From positions 59,857 through 123,856 of the forward strand of contig JAHDKO010000051.1 of assembly GCA_018436855.1 (NCBI GenBank): 64,000 nucleotides of DNA. Direction: 5' to 3'. Source of the DNA: Deltaproteobacteria bacterium (GTDB lineage: Bacteria; Desulfobacterota; Desulfomonilia; UBA1062). The notes below the pieces were generated by a model. The model saw only the letters and a list, made by a program, of their open reading frames with translations. It was not told where the DNA came from and ran no database searches. Positions 35,093-46,520 of the stretch are shown piece by piece (position 1 is the first letter of the stretch; each line of letters starts with the position of its first letter). Position numbers and translations under genes: made by a program.

Positions 35093-36277
35093 CTATCGTT
35101 CCAGGGACTTCACCCCCGGGAGCTCTGCGCCGCCGAGCATCTCCAGGAAGGCACCGCCCGCCGTGGAAACGAAGTCGACCTTGTCGGTCAGGCTGCTCTT
35201 GTGCAACGCCGCATCTGTATCACCTCCACCCACGATGGTCAATGCCTTTGAATTCGCAATCTTCCTCGTGATATCCATGGTTCCCTGGGAGAAGGGCTCC
35301 TGTTCGAAGACCCCCATGGGGCCGTTCCAGACGATCATGCTGCAGTCATCGAGCGCCTCGGAGAACAGGGCGGCCGATGCCGGGCCGATGTCGAGGCCCA
35401 TGAGATCCGGGGGGATCTCCTGGATGGTCACGGTCACGGCATCCCGGCCGGACTTGGGATCCGCGGCGCACACACAGTCGACCGGCAGATAGAGCTTCAC
35501 GCCTTTGCTGCGGGCCTTCTCCATGATGGACCGGGCGGTATCCACGAGATCGTCCTCCACCAGAGATTTTCCGATGCCCTGGCCCAGGGCCTTGATGAAG
35601 GTGAAGGCCATCCCGCCTCCGATGATCACCTTGTCGACCTTCTCGATGAGGTTCTCGAGCACCTCCAGCTTGCCCGAGACCTTGGCCCCCCCGATCACGG
35701 CAGCATAGGGACGCTTTGGGTCCTTCAATGCCTTGTTGATGTACTCGACCTCTCTGAGCATCAGAAAGCCTGCAGCGGTATCCTTGAGATAGTCGCAGAT
35801 ACCCACATTGGATGCATGGGCGCGGTGGGCCGTGGCAAAGGCATCGTTGACATAGCACTCGCCCAGCTCGGAAAGCTTTTTCGCGAACTCGGGGTCATTC
35901 TTTTCCTCGCCGATGTGAAACCTCAGGTTTTCGAGCAGGATCACCTCGCCGGAAGAGAGGTTGCCGACTATCTTCTTCACCTCGTCACCCGCGCAGTCGG
36001 GCGCCATGTTTACGCTCGTCCCCAGAAGCTCCGAGAGACGGCGCGCCACGGGCAGCAGGCTCATGGACTTGACCACCTTGCCCTTGGGACGGCCCAGGTG
36101 GGACATGAGAACGACCTTTCCCCCCTGGTCAATGGCATACTGAATGGTGGGCAGGGCCTCCCGTATCCGGGAGTCGTCGGTGATGGTGCCCTCTTCGTCG
36201 AGGGGAACATTGAAATCCACGCGTATGAGAACTTTTTTCGATTTCAAGTCCAGTTCCTTGATGGACCGAATACCCAT
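35093..36277 (-). CDS. pgk: Phosphoglycerate kinase
   Basis: A 394-residue glycolytic kinase transferring phosphate between 1,3-bisphosphoglycerate and ADP. Signatures: RVDFNVPLDEEG, MSHLGRPKG, LENLRFH, the hinge GGAKVSGK, and nucleotide site GGGDTDAAL. First gene of pgk-tpiA-secG. The start has AGGAGG upstream. Confidence 0.95.
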   Translation of the reverse strand: MGIRSIKELDLKSKKVLIRVDFNVPLDEEGTITDDSRIREALPTIQYAIDQGGKVVLMSHLGRPKGKVVKSMSLLPVARRLSELLGTSVNMAPDCAGDEVKKIVGNLSSGEVILLENLRFHIGEEKNDPEFAKKLSELGECYVNDAFATAHRAHASNVGICDYLKDTAAGFLMLREVEYINKALKDPKRPYAAVIGGAKVSGKLEVLENLIEKVDKVIIGGGMAFTFIKALGQGIGKSLVEDDLVDTARSIMEKARSKGVKLYLPVDCVCAADPKSGRDAVTVTIQEIPPDLMGLDIGPASAALFSEALDDCSMIVWNGPMGVFEQEPFSQGTMDITRKIANSKALTIVGGGDTDAALHKSSLTDKVDFVSTAGGAFLEMLGGAELPGVKSLER

Positions 36278-36382
36278 AAATATGTCCTCCTTACCCTGGT
36301 ATGTTCAGAATGTGGAATGCCGTACGCTTAAAAAAAGAAAGCTCGAGAAGACAGCGTATGTGTGCTCTTAAAATTCAGCCCC

Positions 36383-36411
36383 TTTACAAACAGCCCCGGT
36401 TCCTTTTAAAT
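36383..36411 (+). promoter_or_regulatory. Candidate sigma-70 promoter
   Basis: TTTACA at 36383-36388, 17-base spacer, TTAAAT at 36406-36411, 49 bases ahead of the EcsC-like gene. Confidence 0.45.
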
Positions 36412-36459
36412 AAGTGATGTATATTATTAAGGTGTAAGATATGTCAATGGGATTTCAAG

Positions 36460-37146
36460 ATGGCCGATGACGGCAGGGCAGGCTCTGAGATGCTGGATGC
36501 ACTGGGCGACCGCTTTCTCCTGCTCGTCGGCAGCCTCATCAGCGGGAACCTCAAACGGGCGGCCGTGCTCGCCGAAGAGGCCCTGCGCCACGGCGACGGC
36601 TCCCATCCCGGGATCATGTCCCAGACCCTCATCGAGGAGATGGCCCAGGCCCAGGCCCTCAAGAACTCCCTCATCAACCTTCCGTCCGTGGTACCCGGGC
36701 TGGGCACCATCGTTTCCTTATCCCTGGTGGGTGTCGAGAACTTCTATCTCCTGGACCAGTCGGTCACCCTCGTTCTCGCCCTGTGCCTCATCCACGGAAA
36801 GGACATCGAGGACCGGGCGGCCATCGAGGATTTCACGATGAGGGTCATCGGCGAGGTGTTCGGGATAACGAACCGGGAAATGGGGGAGGATTCCCGGTCC
36901 ATCACCAGGGAATACGTCTCCCGGCTGCTTCCCATGAAGTACTTCAGCAGGGGCCTGGACCGGGGGATGCGGAGGGTCCTCCGCCGGCTCGTGCCCATGA
37001 GGAGCCGCTCCCGCCTGCTCCCCGTGGGAATCGGCCTGGGCTCGTCCGCCGTGAGCGCCTACGACACCATCGTGAACGTGGGCCAGGCGACCCTGAGGCG
37101 TCTGCCAAGGATCCCGGACGCGAGTCCGGCGGCCTCCGGCAGATAG
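36460..37146 (+). CDS. Unassigned protein, possibly EcsC-like
   Basis: A 228-residue protein I do not firmly recognise. The central part (SLINLPSVVPGLGTIVSLSLVGVENFYLLDQSVTLVLALCLIHGKD in pieces) has the Pro-Gly-rich and alternating helical pattern of EcsC-family proteins, two amphipathic or membrane-associated helices, and an Arg-rich C-terminal region. EcsC proteins are poorly characterised and often linked to secretion or processing. It is a single gene between the divergent pgk operon and the converging ACT-domain gene. Confidence 0.55.
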   Translation: MADDGRAGSEMLDALGDRFLLLVGSLISGNLKRAAVLAEEALRHGDGSHPGIMSQTLIEEMAQAQALKNSLINLPSVVPGLGTIVSLSLVGVENFYLLDQSVTLVLALCLIHGKDIEDRAAIEDFTMRVIGEVFGITNREMGEDSRSITREYVSRLLPMKYFSRGLDRGMRRVLRRLVPMRSRSRLLPVGIGLGSSAVSAYDTIVNVGQATLRRLPRIPDASPAASGR

Positions 37147-37196
37147 GGATCGGGGGGCTTCGCCTTAAAGGTGCCCGGGGAACGAGCCTCCGGCTC

Positions 37197-37625
37197 TTAC
37201 AGGCGGTAGATGTCCTTGTCCCAGAGCTTTACCCAGTTGCGCTTGAGCACATCGGTGGCGACCGGGGTGTTGTCCACCTCCAGGATCATGATGGGGTTCG
37301 ATGCCCTGCCGATGTAGGGATACATGGTGATCACGTTGATCTTCGCATCTCTCAGCGGCTTGAGGACGGCGTTCATACCGCCCGGATGGTCCGGCATTTC
37401 AACGGCGAGCACGCCGCTTTCCTGATACTCGAATTTCTCTGCGGACAGGGCGTTCTTTGCCTTCTTGGGATCGTCCACCACGATGCAGATGGAGGAAACC
37501 TCGGCCGATTCCTGCCCTACCGAGATGGCCCTGATATTCACCCCGTGCTTGCCCAGCGTGTCGCTCAAGTTGGAGAGCTTGCCCGATACGTTTGCGGTCT
37601 CAAGACGAAACTGTTTGACTGCCAT
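37197..37625 (-). CDS. Double ACT-domain protein
   Basis: A 142-residue protein made of two ACT domains (about 5-70 and 72-140), with GKLSNLSDTLGKHGVNIRAIS and the second copy GGMNAVLKPLRDAKINVITMYPY. ACT pairs bind amino acids and modulate enzymes or transcription. It is the last gene of the ferredoxin/korABC operon, four bases after the gamma subunit. In other anaerobes similar proteins accompany indolepyruvate or 2-oxoacid oxidoreductases and PaaK ligases, so it may sense an aromatic or branched amino acid. Confidence 0.85.
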   Translation of the reverse strand: MAVKQFRLETANVSGKLSNLSDTLGKHGVNIRAISVGQESAEVSSICIVVDDPKKAKNALSAEKFEYQESGVLAVEMPDHPGGMNAVLKPLRDAKINVITMYPYIGRASNPIMILEVDNTPVATDVLKRNWVKLWDKDIYRL

Positions 37626-37628
37626 GAC

Positions 37629-38174
37629 CTATGTCTCCCTCGAAAAATAATCGTACCCTGTTGTCAAGGCCTTGATGTTCTTGTCTTTGAAGCGGTTCTT
37701 TCCCTTTCCCAGGATTTCCCCCATGTTGTCGAGGAGAGTGGAGATCTTGACCAGGCGCGTGCAGCTCACGAAGGCGCCCAGCATGACCATGTTGGCATAG
37801 CGCTCGCCCACGGTCCCGATCGCGAGCTCGTTCACGGGGATATCCACCACGTCGATATCCCCTCTCACCGGCCTGGTGGTGACGATGCTGGTGTTGATGA
37901 ACACCTCGCCGCCGGAAACGGTCTGGTTCTGCAGGCGCTGGAGGGAAAGGTTGTCCATGATGACGAGGTAGTCCGGAGAAGACGCCACCGGGGACGCGAT
38001 CTCCTCGTCCGAAATGGCGATGGTGCACGAGGTGATGCCGCCGCGCATCTCCGCGCCATAAGAGGGCAGATAGGTGACGTAATGCCCTTCGAGCATCGCC
38101 GCCCACGCGAAGGCCAGGCCGGAAAAGAGAATTCCCTGCCCGCCGATTCCGCTCATGATGGTTTTCTGAAGCAT
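37629..38174 (-). CDS. 2-oxoacid:ferredoxin oxidoreductase, gamma subunit
   Basis: A 181-residue gamma subunit. GIGGQGILFSGLAFAWAAM is the N-terminal family mark, followed by PSYGAEMRGG and TSCTIAISDEEI. Together with the alpha and beta subunits it oxidises a 2-oxoacid to acyl-CoA, CO2 and reduced ferredoxin. The gene lies five bases behind the beta subunit gene. Confidence 0.9.
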   Translation of the reverse strand: MLQKTIMSGIGGQGILFSGLAFAWAAMLEGHYVTYLPSYGAEMRGGITSCTIAISDEEIASPVASSPDYLVIMDNLSLQRLQNQTVSGGEVFINTSIVTTRPVRGDIDVVDIPVNELAIGTVGERYANMVMLGAFVSCTRLVKISTLLDNMGEILGKGKNRFKDKNIKALTTGYDYFSRET

Positions 38175-38179
38175 GGCGT

Positions 38180-38932
38180 CTATTTGTCCTTCTTTGTCGT
38201 GTTATCTTTCATGACCCCGATGGGGTATTCCTTTTCCATCGTTTCTTCCAGATAGACGAAGGCCTCCCGGGGGCTCACCTTCCAGTTGGTGGGGCAGGGA
38301 GAGAGGACCTCAACGAGCGAGTAGCCCGTGCCCGCCATCTGGACCTCGAAGGCCTTTTTGATGGCCTTCTTCGTCTCCCGGATCTTGGCCGGCGTGGCCA
38401 GCGAGGTCCGGGTGACATAGGCGGCGCCGGGCAGGGTTGCGATGAGCTCGGTGATCTTCAGCGGGTATCCCTCCACCTCGGTCCTCCTGCCGTAGGGGGA
38501 GGTGGTGGTCTTCTGCCCGATCATGGTGGTGGGGGCCATCTGGCCTCCGGTCATGCCGTACACCGCATTGTTCACGAAGATGCTCGTGATCTTTTCGCCC
38601 CGGTTCGCGGCGTGCAGGGTCTCGGCGGTCCCGATTGCGGCCATGTCCCCGTCGCCCTGGTAGGTGAAGATGATCCTGTCGGGCTGTGCCCGCTTGAATC
38701 CGGTGGCCACGGCGCAGCCCCGTCCGTGGGCGGACTCGCACACGTCGAAGTCGAAGTAGTTGTAGGCGAGCACCGCGCAGCCCGCAGGCGGAATGCAGAT
38801 GATCCTGCCCCGCATATCCATCTCGTCGACCAGCTCGCAGACGAGCCGGTGGATGATCGAATGCCCGCATCCCGGGCAGTAGTGGTTGGACACCGGCTTC
38901 AATGACTTGGGTCGGGTGTATATGGCCTTCAT
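38180..38932 (-). CDS. 2-oxoacid:ferredoxin oxidoreductase, beta (TPP) subunit
   Basis: A 250-residue thiamine-diphosphate-binding subunit. The N-terminal CPGCGHSIIH, the TPP motif GDGDMAAIGTAETLHAANR, and VNNAVYGMTGGQMAPTT fit the KorB/VorB group. The start abuts the stop of the alpha subunit. The 2-oxoacid may be 2-oxoglutarate, branched-chain or aryl; sequence alone does not decide. Confidence 0.9.
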   Translation of the reverse strand: MKAIYTRPKSLKPVSNHYCPGCGHSIIHRLVCELVDEMDMRGRIICIPPAGCAVLAYNYFDFDVCESAHGRGCAVATGFKRAQPDRIIFTYQGDGDMAAIGTAETLHAANRGEKITSIFVNNAVYGMTGGQMAPTTMIGQKTTTSPYGRRTEVEGYPLKITELIATLPGAAYVTRTSLATPAKIRETKKAIKKAFEVQMAGTGYSLVEVLSPCPTNWKVSPREAFVYLEETMEKEYPIGVMKDNTTKKDK

Positions 38933-39997
38933 CTAGAGCTCCTTCTGCAGCCAGTACCGTTCGATGATCCGGGCGATTTCCTGGGGAATGGGCACGACCC
39001 CGCCCGGCCGGCCGTAAAATTCGCAGGGGACCCTGCCCTCGATCGCCAGGCGCACATCGTCGAGCATCTGGCCGGTGCTCATCTCGAACACGAGGAAGAG
39101 CTTGGTCTTTTTCGCAAGACTGCGGATCGCCTCTTCGGGGAACGGCCACAGCGTGATGGGGCGGAGCAGGCCGACTTTCAGCCCCTCGCTCCTCGCCCGC
39201 TTGACCGCACCCTTGGCAATGCGCGCCGCCGTGCCGTAGGCGATGATGGTCAGCTTCGCGTCATCGGTCATGAACTCCTCCCACTGGGGGAGCTCATGCG
39301 CCATGAGGTCGTATTTCCGCTTGAGCTTCCAGTTGTGCTCCTCCATCTCCGCCGGATCCAGGATCAGGGACTTGACGATCCGGGAGGGCCTGTCCTGGGC
39401 TCCGTCCAGGATGTAGTCCTTGGGAGGGATCTCCACCTCGGGCCGCTCGTTCAGGGAGATGGGCTCCACGATCTGGCCCATCATGCCGTCGCCCAGGATC
39501 ATGACCGGGGTGCGGTAGAGATCGGCCACGTCGAAGCTCTTCATGGTGATGTCGTAGAGCTCCTGCACGGACGCCGGAGCATAGACGGGCATGCGGTAGT
39601 CGCCGTGGCCTCCACCCCGTGTCGCCTGATAGTAGTCGCCCTGGCTCGGGGCGATATTCCCCAGGCCGGGCCCGCCCCGGTTGATGTTGACGATGACCGC
39701 CGGGAGCTCGAGTGCGGCCATGAACGAAAGCCCCTCCTGCTTGAGGCTGATGCCCGGAGAAGAGGAGCTGGTCATGGCGCGCTTTCCGCTCGCGGCCGCG
39801 CCGAGCACCATGTTGATGGACGCGATCTCGCTCTCGCCCTGGAGGAACACCCCGCCCACCTCCTCCATACGCCTGGACATATATTCCGGGACCTCGTTCT
39901 GCGGGGTGATGGGGTAGCCGAAGTAGCACGTGCAGCCTGCACGGATCGCGGCCTCTCCGAGGGCGTCCGTGCCTTTCATCAGAACCTTCTTATCCAC
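38933..39997 (-). CDS. 2-oxoacid:ferredoxin oxidoreductase, alpha subunit
   Basis: A 354-residue alpha subunit beginning VDKKVLMKGTDALGEAAIRAGC, with GYPITPQNEVPEY and GPGLGNIAPSQGDYYQ as family marks. The start is taken as GTG at 39997, preceded by GAGGTG at five bases and overlapping the ferredoxin stop; longer starts run into the ferredoxin gene in another frame. The module order ferredoxin-alpha-beta-gamma resembles the four-subunit Kor/Vor enzymes. Confidence 0.9.
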   Translation of the reverse strand: MDKKVLMKGTDALGEAAIRAGCTCYFGYPITPQNEVPEYMSRRMEEVGGVFLQGESEIASINMVLGAAASGKRAMTSSSSPGISLKQEGLSFMAALELPAVIVNINRGGPGLGNIAPSQGDYYQATRGGGHGDYRMPVYAPASVQELYDITMKSFDVADLYRTPVMILGDGMMGQIVEPISLNERPEVEIPPKDYILDGAQDRPSRIVKSLILDPAEMEEHNWKLKRKYDLMAHELPQWEEFMTDDAKLTIIAYGTAARIAKGAVKRARSEGLKVGLLRPITLWPFPEEAIRSLAKKTKLFLVFEMSTGQMLDDVRLAIEGRVPCEFYGRPGGVVPIPQEIARIIERYWLQKEL

Positions 39998-40214
39998 GGT
40001 ACACCTCGATAGCCGCTTCGGGGCACATGACCGCACACAGGGCGCACCCCCGGCACGAATCCTTGGCGGGTTCGGCGGGATGGTATCCCTTTTCGTTCAG
40101 GTTCTCCGAGAGCCGGATGGCCTCATCGGGACAGACGGTCAGACACAGCTCGCAGGCTTTGCACAGTCCCTGGTTTATCGTGATCTTTCCTTTTGCTGCC
40201 ATATCCCTTCTCAT
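39990..40214 (-). CDS. Two-cluster 4Fe-4S ferredoxin (delta subunit)
   Basis: A 74-residue ferredoxin with two CxxCxxCxxxCP sets: CKACELCLTVCP and CRGCALCAVMCP, each binding one [4Fe-4S] cluster. It is the electron-carrying subunit for the oxidoreductase encoded immediately downstream. The start is uncertain: ATG at 40214 has an AGAAAAG stretch upstream, while ATG at 40202 gives the usual MAAKGK beginning. Confidence 0.88.
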   Translation of the reverse strand: MRRDMAAKGKITINQGLCKACELCLTVCPDEAIRLSENLNEKGYHPAEPAKDSCRGCALCAVMCPEAAIEVYRG

Positions 40215-40566
40215 GCACACTTTTCTTGAAGTTGGCTCATTGTTTAGCACCAAAACACCTCCCTGTACAGAGTAGATTTTGCAGGGATAATTTCATAATG
40301 TTTCTCTCAGTCTTACAGTGAATGCATTCATGGGGAATTCGGTGCAGCGTTCACATACTCACCCAAGACGCTGGATAACCCCCCTTGTATCCGGGAGGTT
40401 GTGATCCTTGGCCCCTCACGTGTCACCGGGCATGGGCGGGATAATGCCTTATTTTTCGTGAAGGATATTCTTGGCTTGTGTGCAGATCTTGCCGGATCGT
40501 CAACCCCTTGAAATTTGCAGAACATACCCTAATAAAGGCATAAAAAATGATCTGGAGGTGAGGGTC
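40215..40566. other. Divergent control region, kor operon and hsp20 genes
   Basis: About 350 bases containing the leader of the ferredoxin gene on the left and the heat-shock-type promoter on the right. No coding sequence is supported. Confidence 0.5.
40507..40533 (+). promoter_or_regulatory. Candidate sigma-32 (heat-shock) promoter, hsp20 cluster
   Basis: CTTGAA at 40507-40512 and CCCTAAT at 40527-40533, with a 14-base spacer. This resembles the sigma-32 pattern CTTGAA-N13/14-CCCCAT. It lies 34 bases ahead of the first hsp20 start. Confidence 0.6.
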
Positions 40567-41004
40567 ATGGCAAGAATCGGCAGAATTGGTTGGAGTTGGG
40601 ACCCTATTCAGGAGATGGAACGGCTTGAACGGGACTGGAGCGATCTCTTCTCCGGTTTCAACAGGCCGAGTGCCGCGAAGTACCCCCCGGTTAATGTTTT
40701 CACCGGGGAGGATGATGTTGTCATTACCTCGGAGATTCCGGGCGTGAATCCCGAAGACGTTGACCTCTCCGTGACCGGCGACGTGTTGACCATGAAGGGT
40801 ACGAGGCGACAGCAGGAGCTTGGAGAGGGTCAGGCCTGGCATCGCAGGGAGCGCGGGTACGGGGATTTCTATCGTACTATCCAGCTTCCCTACAATGTAG
40901 ACAGCTCCAAGGTTGAGGCGAACTACAGCAAGGGTATCCTGAGGATCACCCTTCCCCGGGCCGAGGTGGACAAGGCCAGAAAGATCAGTGTGAAAACCGC
41001 ATAA
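40567..41004 (+). CDS. Small heat-shock protein Hsp20, copy 1
   Basis: A 145-residue alpha-crystallin-domain chaperone. The domain runs from about 45 to 140: PPVNVFTGEDDVVITSEIPGVNPEDVDLSVTGDVLTMKG, then FYRTIQLPYNVDSSKVEANYSKGILRITLP. The final part, KARKISVKT, holds the I/V-x-I/V-like tail. GGAGGTGA precedes the ATG at 40567. It is the first of three tandem hsp20 genes. Confidence 0.9.
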   Translation: MARIGRIGWSWDPIQEMERLERDWSDLFSGFNRPSAAKYPPVNVFTGEDDVVITSEIPGVNPEDVDLSVTGDVLTMKGTRRQQELGEGQAWHRRERGYGDFYRTIQLPYNVDSSKVEANYSKGILRITLPRAEVDKARKISVKTA

Positions 41005-41019
41005 AAGGAGGTGAATGCC

Positions 41020-41433
41020 ATGGCAGATGTAGAAAAGTCCCGCGAGGTCAAGAAGCAGGAAGCGGGCGGCGGTGTGGCGACCGAGAGGACGCGGACCGGC
41101 AGGATCTATATGCCGAACGTCGATATCAGCGAGGACAGAGAAGGTCTGACCCTGTATGCCGATCTTCCCGGTGCCGGTGACGAGGACGTGAGCGTGACCC
41201 TGGAAAACGACGTGCTCACCATCGAGGCCAAGGTTTCCCCCCCGGCCAAGGTCGGTGACCACCGTCTCTCCTATGCGGAGTACGGGGTGGGCGACTACTT
41301 CCGGGCCTTCACCATCACCGAGCCGATCGACCGGGACCGGATCGAGGCGAAGATGAAGGACGGCGTGCTTCGGATCGTACTGCCCAAAAAGGAAGAGGCA
41401 AAGCCGAAGCAGATCAAGATTCAAGCAGGATGA
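41020..41433 (+). CDS. Small heat-shock protein Hsp20, copy 2
   Basis: A 137-residue Hsp20 with a shorter, charged N-terminus (ADVEKSREVKKQEAGGG) and the alpha-crystallin core MPNVDISEDREGLTLYADLPGAGDEDVSVTLENDVLTIE. AAGGAGGTG supports the ATG at 41020; a GTG at 41011 overlaps that ribosome site. The C-terminal IKIQAG keeps the IxI-type motif. It follows copy 1 after 15 bases. Confidence 0.9.
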   Translation: MADVEKSREVKKQEAGGGVATERTRTGRIYMPNVDISEDREGLTLYADLPGAGDEDVSVTLENDVLTIEAKVSPPAKVGDHRLSYAEYGVGDYFRAFTITEPIDRDRIEAKMKDGVLRIVLPKKEEAKPKQIKIQAG

Positions 41434-41467
41434 CGACAAACAAAGACAAGATAGAAGGAGGGAGACC

Positions 41468-41977
41468 ATGGCTATGAGATCGTTGACCCCCTGGAGATGG
41501 GGGAGAAGAAGCGTGCCGGCAGGCAGGGAGATGGAGACTCATCCGCTGGATATGTTCCAGCGCGAGATGAACCGCCTGTTCGATGATTTCTTCAAGGGAT
41601 TCGGGCTCAGGCCCTTCGGCGAGGAGATGGAAGCCGCGGGAGCGTTTTACCCGCAGATGGACATGACCGAGGACGAGAACGCCATATACGTCACTGCGGA
41701 ACTGCCCGGGCTGGATGAAAAGGACATCGACATCAACCTGAGCAGGGATTCGCTCACCATCAAGGGTGAGAAGAGGGAAGAAAAGGAAGAGAAGGGCAAG
41801 GAATCCTACTACATGGAGCGTTCGTTCGGCGCGTTCTCGCGGGTGATCCCGATCCCGGTGGATGTCAACCCGGACAAGGTGGAGGCGACTTTCAAGAAGG
41901 GCGTGCTGAACATCACCCTGCCCAAGGCTCAGAAGGAAAAGAAGGAGCAGAAGAAGATCGAGATCAAGGGGTCCTGA
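41468..41977 (+). CDS. Small heat-shock protein Hsp20, copy 3
   Basis: A 169-residue Hsp20, the longest of the three, with a 55-residue N-terminal arm (DMFQREMNRLFDDFFKGFG) that is typical of oligomerising class proteins, and the core YPQMDMTEDENAIYVTAELPGLDEKDIDINLSRDSLTIKG. AAGGAGGGAG precedes the start. An intrinsic terminator follows 35 bases later. Confidence 0.92.
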   Translation: MAMRSLTPWRWGRRSVPAGREMETHPLDMFQREMNRLFDDFFKGFGLRPFGEEMEAAGAFYPQMDMTEDENAIYVTAELPGLDEKDIDINLSRDSLTIKGEKREEKEEKGKESYYMERSFGAFSRVIPIPVDVNPDKVEATFKKGVLNITLPKAQKEKKEQKKIEIKGS

Positions 41978-42012
41978 TCAGTCTGAAGCTCTGTCGAGGT
42001 TCTTTCAGAAAG

Positions 42013-42035
42013 GGGCTCTTCCGAGCCCCTTTTTA
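42013..42035 (+). terminator. Intrinsic terminator after the hsp20 cluster
   Basis: Stem GGGGCTC / GAGCCCC around TTCC, followed by TTTTT at 42031-42035. Confidence 0.92.
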
Positions 42036-42213
42036 TTGGCAGGAGTTCAGAATCATCACGCGCCTGCGGGAGCGGACGCCAGGCATCAGAGCCGCACGTA
42101 AAAATGCCCTCCCGGCGGCGCAAGAGCTCCAGCGGGAAAGTCCGGCGCGTTCCTTCTCCTTCCGGATATGCCGATTCCCGCAGCTCAAGTCACGGCAAAT
42201 CCCTAAAGAGAGC

Positions 42214-42240
42214 CTTGAAATACGGGACCATGCCACCTAA
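42214..42240 (+). promoter_or_regulatory. Candidate sigma-32-type promoter of clpB
   Basis: CTTGAA at 42214-42219 and CACCTAA at 42234-42240, with a 14-base spacer. The -10 part is weak, but the -35 and spacing copy the hsp20 promoter. It lies 45 bases ahead of clpB. Confidence 0.45.
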
Positions 42241-42284
42241 AAGGATCATTGTCAGGCGAAAGACACGAGGAGGACGATCGATAC

Positions 42285-44918
<2,634 letters not shown>

Positions 44919-44940
44919 TCCTGCCGCCTGGGTCCCCTTC

Positions 44941-45693
44941 TCACCCGCGGTGCTTCTCGATGAACGAATGGACCTTGAGCATGTACTGACGGGCATGGCG
45001 CGAGACAAAGGCGTCGATGTGTCCCACCCCGTCGAGGATCACGAGCTCCTTGGGCTCATGGGCGACCTCGTGCATTCTGATGGAGTGGGTATGGGGCACC
45101 ACCGGGTCGTTTGTCCCGTGGATGAACAGCTTGGGCACCGCGCTCAAGGGCAGCGTATCGAGCGCCGAGAATCCCGCATCGGGGACCTCGCAGGGGATCT
45201 GCGGGTAGGCCTCGGAGAAGAGGGCATGGAAGGAGTGCAGCCCTGCCTCCAGGATCGCGCCCTTCAGGGAGGGGAAATCCGGCAGAACCCGGGCCAGCGT
45301 GTAGGCGCCCATGGACTGTCCGAACCCGAAGACGGAGCTCCCGAAGGTTTCGGGATGTACGAAGATGTGGTGAAACACGGCCCGCGCGTCGTCCTGGATC
45401 TGCTTGAGCGAGGGCCCGCCTTTTGATCTGCCGTACCCGCTGTAGTCGAAGGTGACGAGGCGGTGGCCCAGCTCGGGGAGAAACAGGGCCGCGGTGACGT
45501 GCGAGGTCATGTTCTCGGCATTGCCGTGCAGATGGACGACGGTGGCGGGCGAAACAATTGCGGCCCTGGGCTGTATGACCCACCCGTGCAGCCTCTCCTG
45601 GATCATGAGCTCCTCTTTGACGAATCCGTGCTGTGACGGATCCGAATAGGTCGCGTGGTCGGGATAGAAACAGTTCTCTTCTCTGATAACCAT
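44941..45693 (-). CDS. Alpha/beta hydrolase, FrsA/BAAT-like
   Basis: A 250-residue serine hydrolase of the alpha/beta fold. The oxyanion-forming LHGNAENMTSH follows the third strand, the nucleophile elbow is GFGQSMGAYT, the acid is in HGTNDPVVP and the histidine in GVGHIDAF. There is no signal peptide. Substrate unknown; small lipid esters or acyl-CoA are typical for the family. It converges with clpB from the right and is divergent from the SAM hydrolase gene. Confidence 0.85.
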   Translation of the reverse strand: MVIREENCFYPDHATYSDPSQHGFVKEELMIQERLHGWVIQPRAAIVSPATVVHLHGNAENMTSHVTAALFLPELGHRLVTFDYSGYGRSKGGPSLKQIQDDARAVFHHIFVHPETFGSSVFGFGQSMGAYTLARVLPDFPSLKGAILEAGLHSFHALFSEAYPQIPCEVPDAGFSALDTLPLSAVPKLFIHGTNDPVVPHTHSIRMHEVAHEPKELVILDGVGHIDAFVSRHARQYMLKVHSFIEKHRG

Positions 45694-45773
45694 GACTTAT
45701 CTATAAGCGACACCGAACGCCGGCGCAAGGACTTCCTTGACATCCGCACCTTAGGCACGCATATGGATTTTCT

Positions 45774-46520
45774 ATGAGCCGACCGGTCGTCACCCTCCTT
45801 ACCGACTTCGGGCTGGAAGACGCCTACGTGGCCCAGCTCAAGGGCGTTCTTCTCTCCCGGGTTCCGGACGTGGAGCTGGTGGACATCACCCATAACATAC
45901 CGCCGTTCAGCACGCTCTCGGCGGGCTGGCTCCTGCACACTTCGTACGCCTTTTTCCCCAGGGGGAGCGTCCACCTCTGCGTGGTCGATCCCGGGGTAGG
46001 GACCTCCCGTCGAGTCCTCGCGGTTCTCAAGGGCGGACATGCCTTTGTGGGCCCGGATAACGGGGTTTTCTCTTTCCTTTACCCGGCCGAGCAGGTAATC
46101 GAGATCACATGGAAGCCTCCGGGGCCTCTGTCGACGACCTTTCACGGCAGAGATATCATGGCGCCGGTGGTGGCGGAGCTGCTGAAGTACACCCCGCCCC
46201 AGAGTCTCGGGAGGCCGGCTTCAGAGCCCGTTCAGCTCGATGTCGCGAGGGATATGGTCGTGCACGTCGACCGGTTCGGCAACGTGGTCACGAACATCGA
46301 AGGCTCCCGTCTTCATGAGGGGTGTTCCCTGGCGGTGGGCGAGAAGAGGGTGCACCGGATAGCAGAAAGCTTTGCCGATATCCCTTCCGGGGAGCCGGCT
46401 CTGATCGTCGGGAGCGCCGCGACCGTGGAGGTAGCGGCAAACCGGGGAAGCGCAGCCGCGCTGCTCGGGGCGGCGGCGGGCATGCCGGCGAGGTTGATCC
46501 CGCCCGGCCCTTACGAGTAG
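45774..46520 (+). CDS. S-adenosyl-L-methionine hydrolase / SAM hydroxide adenosyltransferase (DUF62)
   Basis: A 248-residue DUF62 protein that cleaves S-adenosylmethionine to adenosine and methionine. Conserved blocks: TLLTDFGLEDAYVAQLKG, VDITHNIPPF, CVVDPGVGT, FVGPDNGVFS and DRFGNVVTNI. Related fluorinases and chlorinases have extra loops not seen here. Its 3' end overlaps that of the minus-strand YggS-type gene by ten bases. Confidence 0.92.
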   Translation: MSRPVVTLLTDFGLEDAYVAQLKGVLLSRVPDVELVDITHNIPPFSTLSAGWLLHTSYAFFPRGSVHLCVVDPGVGTSRRVLAVLKGGHAFVGPDNGVFSFLYPAEQVIEITWKPPGPLSTTFHGRDIMAPVVAELLKYTPPQSLGRPASEPVQLDVARDMVVHVDRFGNVVTNIEGSRLHEGCSLAVGEKRVHRIAESFADIPSGEPALIVGSAATVEVAANRGSAAALLGAAAGMPARLIPPGPYE

